Below, piece by piece: positions 9,182-22,100 of a stretch of 64,000 nucleotides of DNA; within the stretch, counting starts at the first letter, position 1; each line of letters begins with the position of its first letter. Where the stretch lies: assembly GCA_018398575.1 (NCBI GenBank), contig JAGTXZ010000018.1:1116001-1180000 (forward strand). The letters run 5' to 3'. Source of the stretch: Ampelomyces quisqualis (Eukaryota; Ascomycota; Dothideomycetes; Pleosporales; Phaeosphaeriaceae). The notes under the pieces were generated by a model. The model was not told where the DNA came from and made no database searches. It saw nothing but the letters and a program-made list of their open reading frames with translations. The position numbers were made by a program, and so were the translations under genes.

Positions 9182-12018
9182 AAGTGTTCTACTAGCAGTA
9201 ATAATAGTCTACTATTAGATCTAATAGAAAAGTAAGGCTCTTATTATTAATAGTTATTACTTACTAGTGTAGTAGTTATAATATTAAATTTAATTTCTTT
9301 AACATAATTATTTTAAAATACTATAAGATCTTTAACTTCTTTTTCTTATACTATAATGTATTTAGCTAACGCTTATAGAAGTCTTAGCTGTTTTAGATAG
9401 CGTTTATAGAACGCTTGCAATATATATAGTACTCTTATAAAGTTTAATATATTATACTAGATAAAATTAGAGTTATAACCTACCTATTTTACGCAATACT
9501 TTAAGATAGAGTAGTATAGCTTACTAGCTAGGATCTCTTCTATCTTCTATTCTTTAATACCTTAAATTAGGATACTAGATAGGTTTAGGCTTAGCTAACT
9601 AGGTAAGGGATTGTTAAGGTCCTTATAGAGCACATCTAGAGCAAATACGTTATAGATTTTAGAGTCTTTAGGTAGCTTTAGTTAGAATAAATAACTAACT
9701 TGTTCTAGAACTTTAAAGAAATCTTTCTACAATTTAGCGAGTTTGCAACTTAGATAGGTAACAGATAAGTTTTAGGTTAAAAGGTAAACCTTGTTACCTA
9801 CTACCTAATTAACAGGTTATTAATATTTGTTTACTTTAGTAGCTATCTATTACTACGCCTTCTCTATATTGTCTTTAGCTATATACTAGGCTTTATGCAT
9901 ATAGGTAGCTAGGCTTAAAGCATCCTTAACATTTGCATCCTTATGTTTTAAAGAAGATAAAGACTAATCTTAGCTCTATTTAAGTTTAGATCTAAACAGA
10001 AGCAAATATAGTGCTATGCTAATTGCAGAGTGTAGTAACGTTACCTAGGCTTAATTAATTATTAGTAGAAGGTTACGCTAGTTATTCTAGTAGTAGAATA
10101 TAAAGAGCCTTAATTGTTAATTAATATACTTATTTATAATCTTAGTTTAACTATTAGTCTGTTTGTAATAGGCAGAAGATAGCTTAATTTGCACGCCTAG
10201 GATCTAGTAGAATTTAAACTAGAAGTAGACTATAAACTAGAAGCTGTAGTTAGATATAATGCTTTTAGGTATATAGTTAAATTAGTATACTTATTAGATA
10301 AACAAGTAAGCTATTTATTAAGCGTTAATTGTTTTGTAGTAAGGAATAGAGATAGCTTGCTTTAATAGAGAATTAATAATAACTATAATTTAATTATAGC
10401 TATAACAATGCTTTAGGAATATCTTAAAATCTATACATAAATACTATATAGGCCTATTAGAAATTAGTAATAGATAGAGGAACCTTTAGGATTAGAGCTG
10501 TCTTAGATAGAATCTTTAACAGAAAATATAGTTTTGTACATAGCGTTTACATATAGCCTCTATACCTTTCTAATAGTATTGCTAGGCTAGAAGCTAATAC
10601 GTCTTTATAGCACTTAGATAAGCAGTTAATACTTAGTTATAAGCCTTTCTAATTAGGCAGGTGTATAAGGGTAAATCTCTAGGTACACAAAGGCGTAAGT
10701 AATATAGTAGAAGTCTTTCTTAGACTTAGTATAGCTAGAGAAGCTTAAGGCGTTCTTCCTTAAAGGATTAGCAATTCTCTACTAGTAGGACTTTAATTAG
10801 TTCTAAAAGATTAAGGTTTAGTAGTGCACTAATAGATTAGACTGCTATAGCTAAAACAGCAACCTCTAGATAGGTATAGACATAGTTCTAGGCTAGTTTA
10901 GAGTTAACTAGGTAGTTTAGTTATTTAAGTCCTAAAAGTACATAGGATCTGTTGTCTTACTAGGCAGCCTTAACTTTACTAACGTTTTGTTTCCTTTAGC
11001 TAAGGATATTAGCTCTCTTATTTAACTTGCTAGGCGTATACTTAATACATAAATTAAAAGAGAGAATAATCTCTACCTATTTAGCTTAACGTATATTAAG
11101 AACTTTTATAGTTATAAAGTATTCTAGAGAGTAATAATCTAAATATACCTAGATTTAGCTCTGTATAAAGGTAAGTTTAGCTCTCTACTTCTTAAATACT
11201 TTTAAGATAGCAAATAGTTCTTTGTTATATATTTTCTTATTAAGTTTAGCCCTAACTAGAGTATAGCTATAGAAATATATAGGGTACTACTTATTATTAA
11301 AGTGCTTCTAAGAGAGTACTTCTGCTATTACTCTATCTAACGCGTTAGTTTCTAATTTTGTGTTATACTTAGGATAGAAATAAGATAGCGTTAGAATAGC
11401 TAGAAGTAAGGCTTTAATCTAATTAAAAGCCTACTAGCAGTTTATAGTCTTTTTAAAAGAGGTAGTAAGACTCTAAAGCTTTATAATTAGTTTAGCTACA
11501 CAAGAGAAATTCTTAATAAATTATTAATAGAAACTAGTAAAACAAAGAAATAACTTAACGCCTGTAACTATAGTAGGTTTAGACTAGTTTTAGAGAGCTT
11601 CTACTTTGTTAGAGTTAACTTAAGTACTCTTATTTGTTAAAACGTAACCTAGATACTTTATATAAGTTATATAGAATTTACTCTTCTATATCTCTACTTA
11701 TAGCCTTAAAGTGCGTAGGCGCTCTAGAACTTTTTAGACGTGTTCTTAATGTAAGTTTATATTCTTAGAGTAAATTAAGATATTATTAAGGTTAGTAATA
11801 AAGAAATTGTTAAGATAATTAATTAGTGTATTATTTATGTAGTGCTAATATATAGCTAGCCTATTATATTAGCTAAAAAGAAGCACCTTACACTTATAGG
11901 TCTTGTAGCATATTTAAAAGGTAGTATACTCTTTAGAGTTAGAATCTATACAAATTTTGTTAAAGGTAGCCCTAATATTAAACTTAGTAAAGATCTTAGC
12001 TTTAGAGAAGCGTAATAG
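9182..12018 (-). pseudogene. pol: C pol, 3' part: second half of RT, RNase H, integrase, chromodomain
   Basis: Minus-strand order: RT from KAKIFTKFNIR (cut at 12018 by the B insertion) with box LNNIL at 11776-11793, RNase H, integrase at about 9950-10560, and a chromodomain-like segment at about 9385-9555 homologous to that of A2. The cut falls inside a codon stretch that resumes at 37565: with one copy of the 4-bp duplication removed, the two halves match the uninterrupted A1 reading base for base apart from transitions. Active-site Asp codons have become Asn, and Gln codons have become stops. Confidence 0.85.
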
Positions 12019-12204
12019 TGTAGTAGAGCGTTATTTACCTCTAAGGCCTATTGGATTTGATGTAGAATAAAATATATTATTATTAGGTATGTGTATTGTT
12101 AGTTGTTCTCTTCTCTAATAGCCCTTTAGCTATTGTATCTTGTCTATGCCTTTAGCTGTGCCCTAAGCGTCCTTTAGACTTACTTCTTATATTACTTTAC
12201 TACA
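12019..12204 (-). repeat. B LTR, left (3' LTR)
   Basis: 186 bp from TGTAGTAGAG to TTTACTACA, nearly identical to 22457-22642 and 37379-37564. On its inner side the bases tttctcccct (12205-12214) are a polypurine tract on the minus strand (aggggagaaa), which fixes the element orientation as minus and this LTR as the 3' one. Confidence 0.9.
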
Positions 12205-13049
12205 TTTCTCCCCTAATCTATAGAAAGAGGACCCTTCTCTTTTATACTAAACGCAAAACTAAAATGCTTAAACAAAAGAACTAACTCCTAAGGAAAAACA
12301 ACTCTAAACTTTTTGTAATGCTAAAGTAGTAACTAAAAGGCCTTTAGTAAAGAAGTAGTGCCTATTTACAATCTTTTCCTATCTTCTTACGTTACTATCT
12401 AACTCTCTTACCTAAACGCTAAAGCGCTGTTAGCCTATATTATTCTAACTTTACCTAGTGTTATAGAAGCGTTGCCTAGGTAGACTTGCGTTACAACTGC
12501 AAACGCTTTAGACTACTCTTATTATAACAAGTCTTGCATTAGCTAACTTTACCTTACCTTTTAGCTCTACCTTCTTTTTGCTACTTGCTTTGTTATTTAG
12601 CCTCCTATTGCTCTTATTACTAGCTGCTCGCTCTACGCCTTTTTTTCTCTTAACCTGCCTACTACGCAACTTTACTGCTACTGTACCGCAATTAGCTACT
12701 TAACTTCTCTACCTTATTAATAGGCGTTCTAACTAGCTCTAGCTTAGTTTGTATTGTCTGCTTATTACTCTCTTACCTTACTACCTCTATTTGCTTTTAA
12801 GGCAACTTATCTGTACACAGCTATACTACTTTGCTCTAGCGTACGCTCTACTCCCTTACCTACTTAGCTACCTCTTTCTGTAATTTAGCGCATTCTTACT
12901 TTAGGTTTCTAAGTTCTTAGCTTAGCTGTTACTATTAGTTGCTTAGTTAACGCTTTACCTTTAGTTAATTAGAATTTTCCTAATATACGTGCCTAATCCT
13001 TCCTTAGCCTCTTAGCTGCACCTTGCCTTTATTTTTAAGCTATAATAAA
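12205..13049 (+). pseudogene. B passenger region, left part, poorly resolved
   Basis: After the polypurine tract an ATG at 12261 opens only a short broken frame. Between about 12550 and 12950 the minus strand gives a helical, Arg/Glu/Lys-rich translation interrupted mainly by TAG, and the plus strand gives a Leu/Ser/Thr-rich one; I cannot decide which was coding. It could be the 5' part of the plus-strand passenger genes or an untranslated stretch. Confidence 0.3.
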
Positions 13050-14360
13050 GAATAAGCTTATTTCTAGGCCTAATAGAGATACTTGCTTTCTAGTTTACAG
13101 GTACCTAGTTAACTATTCTGGCTACAGTAATGTAATTAACTAGAGTAAGTGCTAGTCTGTTAATAAGTTAAGCTAAATGCGTGCTAACATTTACTCTAGT
13201 TAAATTAAATAAAGATAGGAAGCTAAGCTGCTCTCTTATTACTAAGCTCTAGTTAGTCTTTGTTACTCTTAAGTCTGCAGGAAAAACCTTTAAGCCTTAT
13301 CTGTTACTACTTGCTATTAGCTCTTATTTAAGAACTAAGTAGGCAAGCTTAGTTGTTAAGACTAATAGGCCTCTGCATATTAACAAGTTACTTTCTACTT
13401 TAGGCAATTACTTTAGCCTTAAGTATAACTCTAGAGCTAAGAAGCATAAGATTTATAACACTTGCATTAAGAGCTTAATTCTAAGCTATACTAACTGCGC
13501 TATTAACATAGCTTCTATTAAGAGTAAGTCTAAGCACTTGTACAGTTGCTACGCAAGAGCTAGTTAGACGTTTAAGGCTACTAGCTTATGTATGCAATTT
13601 AGGTTCTAGGGTAAGCTGCTAAACAACAGTACTTGTAGCAACTGCTTGTTCTCTTCTACTAAAAAGCAGTGTTTAATAAATTGTAAGTAGCTAACGCCTT
13701 CTTAGTTATTCTTTTCTATTGTTTTCTAGAGTTATTTGCTAATTATTTGTAGGCGCTCTAGTTATTCTGCGCAGTGTTAAGGGCACTAGAGCTGTTAAGC
13801 CCTTTTATATTACTCCTAGCCCTCTTATTCTTAACAACTTACCTTCTAAGAATTTGCGCAATTACAGTTTGCTAATCCTAGCAAAGAAGCTTAGTAGCTT
13901 TAGGGCTCTAAGTAAGTCTAGTCTACTAGATTTTGCAAAGTTGTTAGCTAGGAAAGCTTGTTAAAGCCTAGACTTTAATGCTAGCAAGGTCTCTAAAAAC
14001 TCTTCTAAAGCTAGCTACAACTCTAAGGGGCCCTTAGGCACTCTATCTCCTAGTAAGCGTTGCATTTCTAGTCTATCTACAAAGGGCTGTAGAGTTAAGA
14101 AGTTGCCTTGCAAGAAGGCTTAGTTAGATCCTAAGTTAGCTGTAGTTAATAAAGATGTTAAGAAAGATGCTAACAATACTGTTGCTAATAAGGCTTTAGC
14201 TTAGCTTAATATTAGCAGGCCTTTAGCTAGTGCAAAGCGTAGCGTTAATAATACTAGCTTAGAAGCTAGCAATAGCAATCTATTAGTTAGAGATATTAAC
14301 ATAGCTGCCTTAGGTAATAGCTTAGGTAGTCTAAATAACTCTTCTAATAATTAGAGTTCT
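13050..14360 (+). pseudogene. B passenger gene 1: DUF3716-like Cys block with an intron, plus strand
   Basis: A plus-strand frame, opposite to pol, is interrupted only by stops attributable to Gln or Trp. A Cys-rich block lies at 13547-13672 and ends in C-S-N-C followed, after eight residues, by C. This is the C-x2-C-x8-C spacing of the fungal DUF3716 family as I recall it. An intron-like segment follows directly (13683-13729): GTAAGT, branch-like GCTAAC, TTTTCTAG. Beyond it a long frame (13776-14356) encodes a Ser/Lys/Asn-rich, probably disordered stretch of about 190 residues. The phase across the intron does not connect perfectly, so an indel or second intron is likely. The molecular role is unknown. 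Confidence 0.55.
13683..13729 (+). other. Spliceosomal intron in B passenger gene 1
   Basis: 47 bp with donor GTAAGT, branch-like GCTAAC near the donor, a pyrimidine-rich stretch and acceptor TTTTCTAG: the usual size and signals of a filamentous-fungal intron. The signals read on the plus strand only, so a minus-strand genomic transcript of B would not lose the intron during retrotransposition. Confidence 0.65.
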
Positions 14361-16030
14361 CTATTATAGATCTTGTTCTATAGTAGCTTGCTGTAAAATT
14401 AACTCTTCTCTTTTAACGCATCTTTAGAGTTTATAGCTATGCCTAAAGGCACTGCTTTCTTCCTCTCTTACAAAAAAGAAGTCTTTTCTCTTTTCTAATT
14501 TTCTAATTAACAGATACTCTATTACTATTATTTGTTGTTTTTCTCTTACCTAACTAGCGCGTTGTTAGGCGCGTTGTTTTAACTGCGCGTTACCTAGGCT
14601 TTTATTAAAACTCTACTTTACCTTTACTCTTAGACTTCTACACTATCTTTCTAAGCCTGTTAATTACCTTACTTAGTATAGATTTCTACGCTGCTGCTTA
14701 ACATTACCTACTTATTTATTTCCTACCGCGCCTAACGCTACCTCTGCTAGCTCCTTAATCTCCTTATAGGCAATAGCCTAGTCTAGAAAGCAGCCTGTAG
14801 CACTCTTCTACTCTCTCTGTCTAGTAAGGCTGCTAAGGCTTTAGCTGTAGTGTATAAGCTGTTGCCTAAGCTGCTACTATTTAGAGAGCTGTTTGCTAAG
14901 CCTAAGGTTGCTAAGAGAATTTTGCCTACTTTCTAAACTTTCTTAATAACTCTTCTACTACCCCTACCTAACGCTACTACTCTAGCTACAATTAATAAGC
15001 TTCTTTAGCAGCTTAAACACGCGTTGCTCTAAAATTCTTACTTATATAGTTCTGTTCTGCGTCTATTATACTTGCCTATTACTGTTGCTTTAGAGTCTAG
15101 TAATAAGTTCTACAATGCGGCACAGTTAATCTCTAGGGATTTGCCTAGTTTCTCTAATAATAGCCTAGGCTTCCTTAACAGCAATCTAGGCTTCTCTAAC
15201 AACAACTTAGGCTTTCTTAAGTTGTCTATTAAAGTTTTAACAACTCTCTAGGCTTACAGTAAGCTAGCTAAGACTTAGAGTATAAGTAATAGTAAGCTTT
15301 AAGCTTAGATTGCTTAGCATTGCACGCTAACTCTAACAGCCTCTCTGCCTGCCCCTTAGTCTGTTACTTAGACATCTTCTGCAAAGCTAATCTTCTCTAG
15401 TTATTGTAGTAATAAGACTTCTAAGCTGTATATCTATAAGAAGGTTACTTCCCCTTATAATGCTATCTATAACTAGCGTAAGCAGTATTTAAATAACTTG
15501 TTAGCTAATTTAAGCTAATTTATTTATAGTTATAGCAATATTATTTATTTAAATAACTATTAAGGTTATTACTTAGCTCTAGCACATGCTTTTTAAAGTT
15601 AAAACTAATAGAAAAAGCCTCTCCCTGCTACTTGTTAACTGCGCCCTATCTTCTAAGCTTATAGAAAAAGGTAGATATATGCTAGCTATCTAGTTTAACT
15701 CCTTTAATATAAAGACTAATAGAATCTTAGTTAAGGATTACTTTTGCTTAAGCATAGGCTGCAACTTTCTTAAGGACAACTTAGCTACACTTATTCTATA
15801 TTATAGTTAGTTTACTTGCATATACCTAGACTTTAGCTAGTATAATGTTTAGCCTTATAGCTATTGCGTAAAAGGCAATTGCAAATACGCTTTTAGCAAG
15901 TGTTATAGTGTTATCTATAATAGTAAGCAGCTGCTCTATAGTGCTTGCACTAACTGCTTCTATAATATAGGCTTTTAGGCTTGTTCTTATATAGGTAAGT
16001 TGCTAAGTTCTGTTTAGAAACTCTTTTTCC
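14361..16030 (+). pseudogene. B passenger gene 2: GF-type repeats and second DUF3716-like Cys block
   Basis: A possible start ATG lies at 14439, followed by a Lys/Ala/Leu-rich stretch, three short repeats of the NNxLGF type (about 15150-15222), and then a frame from about 15601 to 16000 broken only at Gln-type codons. That frame holds the second Cys block, 15856-15984. It reads Y-S-Y-C-V-K-G-N-C-K-Y-A-F-S-K-C, then C-T-N-C and, eight residues later, C. The first Tyr codon (TAT) is one G-to-A change from Cys, giving the DUF3716-like C-x2-C...C...C-x2-C-x8-C pattern. A KTNRxL motif precedes the Cys block in both genes, so they look paralogous. The right end is cut by the junction with integrase at about 16031. 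Confidence 0.5.
15150..15222 (+). repeat. Three short repeats encoding N-N-x-L-G-F units
   Basis: Three copies of a word like cttctctaacaacaactta, spaced about 24 bases apart, encode Asn/Ser-rich units ending in Leu-Gly-Phe. They lie in the plus-strand passenger. The spacing keeps the reading frame. Confidence 0.6.
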
Positions 16031-19000
16031 TAGTAATTGTCCTTTCTAATAATAACGCGCCTATACCTTGCGCTATATGCCTTCCTTTCTCTAGTAGCCT
16101 AATTTACTGTGCATAGCTTTAATAATAGCTAAACGTTTGTTAGGTTTGTCTACAATTTGCTGCAGCAGGCGCCCTCTAGTTAGTATTAAAAACAGGTGCC
16201 TCTTCCTTACTGTTAATTTAAGTGCTCTTCTTGTAAACTTTTTTATTTTAGCTCTTAAAAGACTATTAGGCTAACAGCAGAATGGAATCTAACAAGCCTA
16301 AGCTTAAGACTCTTTGCTATAGGCTTTATCTAGCAGGTTTTTCTTAAAACTAACGTTAGCCTTATATACTCTATAACGTAGATTACATACGCGCAGCTGT
16401 AGAGCAATAGTAAGCTGTACTAAATTTAAATAAGCATTAATAAAATCCTTAATATCCTTCTCTAGCTCCTTAGGTAGCTCTTATCCTAGCTTCTTAGGTC
16501 TTCTTAAAAGGGCGTTAGCTACTACGTTTTTTATGCCTGAAATATAGACTATATTGAATTCCTATATATTAAAGAGTGCTAGCTACTAAGTAATAAGAGC
16601 TCCTAGTAAGTTAGTTACACTTTACTAATGCTGTGCAACTAGCATCTTTGCGTCTATTTCTACAATAAACTCTACCCTATACAAGTAGGTTTAAAACTTC
16701 TTTAGTGCTAGGAGCAGGGCTTTACATTTGTATTTTCCTAAGTTCTAGTTTTGTTTAGATTTAAACTAAACTCTACTTTTGTACTAGATAGAGTGCTAAC
16801 AACCCTTTAGATCTAGCTGCATAAGAACTGCGCCCTAACCCTTTTTGCTACTATTAACAGAAAGAACAATTAGAAGTAACAGCTTGTTATAAGAGATAGA
16901 GACAAGTACTAGCGTAAAGCATAGTGCGTGTTTCAATCTATCTATTGCGCTCTGTTGTTCTAAAGACTACTTAAAGAGCGCGTTCTTGCGTAGCAGGCAG
17001 AATAGCAGCTCTAAAACAATAGCAAAATACTTAATCTATACTCTGTAATATACATATATACTAATAAACATTTAAACGTCTTTCTAGTCTCTACAGAGTA
17101 GCTAAGAAAGGATTTTCTTAATTTTCTTGTAATTAGGATAGCAGCCAGCAGCGTTAACCTAATAACCTACTACAATTATAGACGAGTAGTAGAAATCTAA
17201 TTTGTAACCTAATATTGTTGCTCCTACGCATTTAATGTCTGCTAACACAGCGTCTATATTGCAGAGGTGCTCTGCAACGTATTTTCTAATACCTAGTTTA
17301 ATTTCTGTTCTATTGTAGTAGCACTTTAGTCTCTTAATACAAACGTTATCTAAGTAAGGTCTTTAGCGTTCTAAAATATAATCTTAGTATATCTTAGTTA
17401 TAACGCGTACAAATTTAGTAACTAAATTTGTTATACCTATAGGCAGCATATACTAGTACACTAGTCTAATAGGTATATAAAACGCTGTTACATTCTAGAA
17501 GTCCTTGTATAACTCTACTTAGTTGTACCCTAAGAAGAAGTTAAGCAAGCTTATAATTACATAACTAGTAAAATCTTCTGCAAATTTATTTAGATTAAGT
17601 AGTAAGTTTGCGTTACAAATTGTAACTTTGTTAATCTTTTGCGCGTTGTTAATAAGTTAATATCCTTTGTCTTTCTTAGCTACTAAAAACTATAGGTTTT
17701 AGTACTAGCTTCTGCACAGTTTAAGAGCCTCTTAGTTAATATATTCTTGTACTATTTTAACTACTACGTCTCTAAGTTTTTAAGAGATAGGGAACTAATT
17801 AGCTTGCTACGCCTTGTAAGAAATAGTTTTAATTTTAATTGGAGGTACTACCTTATAGCTAACTTGTCCTAATTTGCTAAAATCTTAGGCTAGAGCAGCT
17901 TCTTATTAGTATAGTAGCTTCTCTAGCATAGCTTATTCTTATAGAAGCAAGTCTAGAGAAATCTTTATATTTAACAGGCGTTTAGGCGTAAGCCTTATAC
18001 CTCTAGAGAACTTTGCATATTGTAGCTTAAAGTAGCTTAAGAATAGAGCGTTTTTCTTATTTAGTACCTATTAAATGCGCGCACGCTCTTTCCAATCTTT
18101 ATACCTACTAATGTCCCTTAGAGTCTGTTCTAAGTTGTTTACTAGCTAGACCTTTTAAGCTTTTTGCTTATGCAAAGTGCTAACGTTAAAGAAAACATTG
18201 TTTAATTGTAGATTAGTTATACGCTTTAGCTAAATTGTTATTACTTTAACAAGTAACTCTCTCTTACTAGTTGTTTTACTAAGCTCTTGCTCTTAAAAGC
18301 TCTTAGCACTAATATTAATCCTAAGACTCTAAGAGAGCTATCTTACAACACTTACTATAATATTTTAAGATTAGTAGCCTACGCTGTTGCTAACAAGCAT
18401 ATACATTCTATTACTGTTACTAATAATAATAGATCTGTTAGGCCCTGCGCCTATAGTGCTTATACCTAGCTACTAGAAGAACTGTGTTTCTAAGAGAATA
18501 ATTAGTGTTAAAGATTTCTGTTAGAGCTACTCTATTACTAACTTTATTGCTAGCTAATCTTTACTTAGAGTATTAGAGTCTACTTAAAGCTGTGTTAAGT
18601 TTATTTAATAGTTCTAGTCTAGCTGTGCAACAGGTTTAGATAAGAGTAAAACGCTAGCGATTACACTTCCCTAACATTTTCTACTAGAGGCCTAGAGTAG
18701 AGTCCTAGCGCGTTAATCTAATTTTCTCTTATATACATAAATCTTGTACTATATTTACTATCCTTGCTAAAGATTTGGCAGTAAGTAAGCCTATTAGTAG
18801 CGTACTTAATTCTAGCTTAAGCGTCTGTTAGAAAGGGATAGCCTAAGATAATTAGGTTTGTACACTCCTTAAGGATAAAGAAGCTAGTGCAGATTTTAAT
18901 TCTCCTAATAGTAATAGGTACTCCCTATATAATGCCTAAGAACCCTTTAGTTAAACTGTTTACTACTACTATTTTTACAGTTCTTATACTCTTTAGTAGA

Positions 19001-19100
19001 GACGTAATTAAAAGTATAGCTTGTTCTACTATTTCTCTTTTTATAGTGTTAAGCTTTGCGCTAGAGTTAATAAGGCTAAGAAACTAGGTCCTCTTAATGT
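16031..19100 (-). pseudogene. pol: Inner B pol: protease, RT, RNase H, start of integrase
   Basis: Minus-strand order: protease with active site now N-S-S-A (19057-19068; D-S-G-A expected) and the downstream block IILGYPFLTDA near 18830; RT with VTKFVRVITKIY and the box YLDNV at 17342-17356; RNase H at about 16620-16850; and an integrase zinc-finger start ending in YYxKGQ at 16031. YLDNV in place of YLDDI, followed by a KRLKCYYN-type segment, marks a distinct fungal Gypsy lineage. The integrase core is absent from this copy. The plus-strand ORFs at 18287-18469 and 18887-19087 overlie the protease region and are shadows. Confidence 0.75.
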
Positions 19101-22100
19101 TAATAGGTACTTTTAGGCATTCTCTCTTAAGGTGCTCTACGCCTAAGGCTTAATTATACTTCTTCTAATAGTAAGTAAGCTTGCAGAAGTCCTTATTAGC
19201 AGCAAGCTTAAGGCCTAGTTCTTTATTGCGTTAGATGTGCCTTTTAATCTAGCTAATCTCTAAGTCTAACTAGTGTTTAGCATTAATACTAAAGCACTTA
19301 CTTACTTTTCTGTTTACTACCTTAACTAGTACGTAGTCTAGGAGTAAGCCCTAGGTTAGTAAGTTAATACTAGCTCCTATAGTAGGTTAGTCTCTATCTA
19401 AGTCTTTGTTAGCGCTTTTAACTGTTGTGTAGCGTGTTAAGGCAACTAAAAGGTCTTTAAACTCTACTAGTGTGTAGCTTACTTAAAACAGCTTCTTCTT
19501 AACCTCTAGCATGTTGCTAATAACAGTCTTAAGCAGTAACAGAACTAGGGTGTTAAGGATGCGCTAGATAACTAATTAGGCATTAGCCTTAAACTTCTAG
19601 ACTAGCTACTACTTCTTTAAGTTCTTTTTCTTTTGCTCTACTGCGTAGGTAGGCTTTAACAGCCCTTTAGTTAGTTAGGTAACTTCTTCTATTTCTATAT
19701 CTCCTGATTTCTTATTACTTGCAAATTAAACTAAGTAGTCTTACCCTAACTTTTTGCTTATAAAGTAGCTGTTATCTCTGTTTCTATAGCCTTTTAAGTA
19801 AAGGATCCTATTAACTAGCTTCTAAGGTAGCTTCTGAACCTAAACCTAACTGTATATAGGTTGATTGTTACTACGTTTTACTTAGTTTTAGCTAATAACT
19901 GCAGCTGATACTAAGCTGCTATTAGCAAGGAGTTCCTTAGATTTAGTTATAAGGCAGTCTAACATGTCCTAATACTTATTGCAGTTTACTTCTAACAGCG
20001 CTCCTAAGGTGTTAGGCACTAGCTGTATAGAGACTGCATTGTTCTTAATAGAAATAGAGAGACTAGGTCTGCCTATAAATTTAGATTTAACCTTAAGAAA
20101 GTTAACGTTGCGTTTCAGAAAGTGCCACTTAATCTTAGCTAAAATAGTCTTAGCCTATTGTGCGTTACTAAGGCTAGTAACTCTACCCTATAGATTGTTA
20201 AGCATCTTCTATTAGAGTATATTACGTTTGTTAAGAAAGCACTAGCTGTTAGTAATAAAGCCTCTTAGTGTTAGGCAGTTCTGCTTTAAATGCTTAGTCT
20301 TATTACAAACCTAACAGTTTATCCTAAAGCTGCTTAGTAGTTTTCTGCTAAGACGTCCCTGCTAGTAACTCTAATTGTTGTTTAAGTAGCTATAGTTCTA
20401 GCTATTGCGCTAGTAGTTATTATTTCTCTGTACTTACTATTGTTACCTGTAGTTCTAATAGCTCTAGTTTTGTAGGGCTAGCTAAAGTATATATAGTTGT
20501 AGGGCTTCTAATTGCTCTTTAGTTTGCTTGCAAACTAAGGCATAAATAACTAGATTGTTTATAAGCTTTGCTTTGCAAGAAGTCTATTACATGCTTTATA
20601 GCTGCTGCTTAATAGTTATTTAGTTAAGCCTAAGCTGTAGCATCTTATTTACAAAGTTATTTACTTTATTCTTTATAGGCGCTGCACTAGAAGGAGCTTA
20701 CTTGCGCTAGTTCTTAGATAGAGTACTCTTTGTTAGCAACTAAAGGGTAGCAGGTTAGAAGTTTGTTTCTAGCTTAATTCTAGGTTTAAAGTTATTTTGC
20801 TGCAGTAGGGCTAATAGTTGTTTAGCTACTAGTTCTACTTTACAATCTACCTCTAGTTTAAAGGCTCTTATAGCTTCTGCTAGATTTAATATGCGCGCTT
20901 CTTCTTCTACTTCTAGGCGCTTTGCTAGATAGTCTTAGATCTTTTTGTACTTAAAGTCCTTTAGGGTGTCTGTTTTTAGGCTAAACTTCTCTAGGATCTT
21001 TATCGCGTGTTAGAGTAGTAGTTCCTTAACAAGGTAGTAGCTGCAACAGTCCTTATTAATAGTGCCTGCTTTAATATACCTTTTACTGCAGATTTAAAAG
21101 TCCTGCAGGTAGTCTCTAATCTTTAGGTCTAATCTTATTTAGCACTAACCTAGCTAGTGTTTAAAGTACTCTACACGCTTTTCTTATTAACCTTTATTAT
21201 TATTTCTAAAGCGTTGTTAGAGGCTATTGCAGAGCTTTCTCTACAAGTAGTTATCCTAGGCTTCTGTATACTCTTTAGACGCCTGTATAATAGTCCTCTG
21301 TTGTAGCTTACAGTAGGCTACTAGTCTGTTAATTATTATCTAGTCTGTAAAGCTATAGTACTTTAAGAAGTCTCTAAAACGCTCTAGAAAGTCTGTAACG
21401 TTAGTACTATTAAACAACAGTATGTTTTCTGCTAAGTAGAACAGCAACTGCATTATGTATAATAGAAGCTGCACTTAGTTAAGAGACTTTGCTAGCATCT
21501 AAAGGGCCCTTAATATTAAGTTATCTTAGCCTATGCTTCTGCGCCTAAAGTGCCCTTCTAATAGCTGTTTAGCCTGCTCCTCTAGCGCACTACTTATATT
21601 TGCGCTAGTTTCTCTTATTAACTCTACAGGCGTTAGTAGTAGAGCTTTCTGTTTGTTAGAGTATTTAAGGCGTTACTAGCTTAATATACTGTTAAGCAGT
21701 TCTGTGTTATCTTTACGTTGCTTTTATAAGCTACCTAAACAGTAGTTAGAGCTTATTTAAATAAACTAAAGAAGAGCAATAGTCTAAAAGACTAGGATTA
21801 AAGTTACTACTTTATGTAGGGTTGCTAAAAAACTAAAAGCTTAAGCTTTTTTAATATCTAATAGCGCTTCTGTTGTAAAGTCTACTAATTTCTTCCTAAT
21901 TTCTTTATACTTGCTGTCTAAGCAATTGTTAGTTTCCTTTTTTTTCTAACTGCCTGTTTTAATGTTTTCCTTAGTCTGCTCTTAGTTGTTTCTGCTGTCT
22001 ATACTCTAAGACTTCTTTAGTATACTATATACTTAGTAGGGCGCAATAGCTTTGCGCTTTTACTTAGCCTAATACAGCTTTAGCTGCAGCTTGCGTCTTA

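Noticed and set aside
15150..15222. Regular short repeats as a CRISPR array
   Set aside because: Only three units with no spacer structure. They encode a protein repeat, and the genome is fungal.
18287..19087. Plus-strand ORFs of 60 and 66 residues, repeated at 33209-34009
   Set aside because: They lie antisense to the B protease and its neighbourhood, where the minus strand reads known protease blocks. Conservation between the two places is because the whole element is duplicated.
19979..20215. 78-residue plus-strand ORF, repeated at 34931-35137
   Set aside because: Antisense to B gag just upstream of the zinc knuckle, with no family features of its own.
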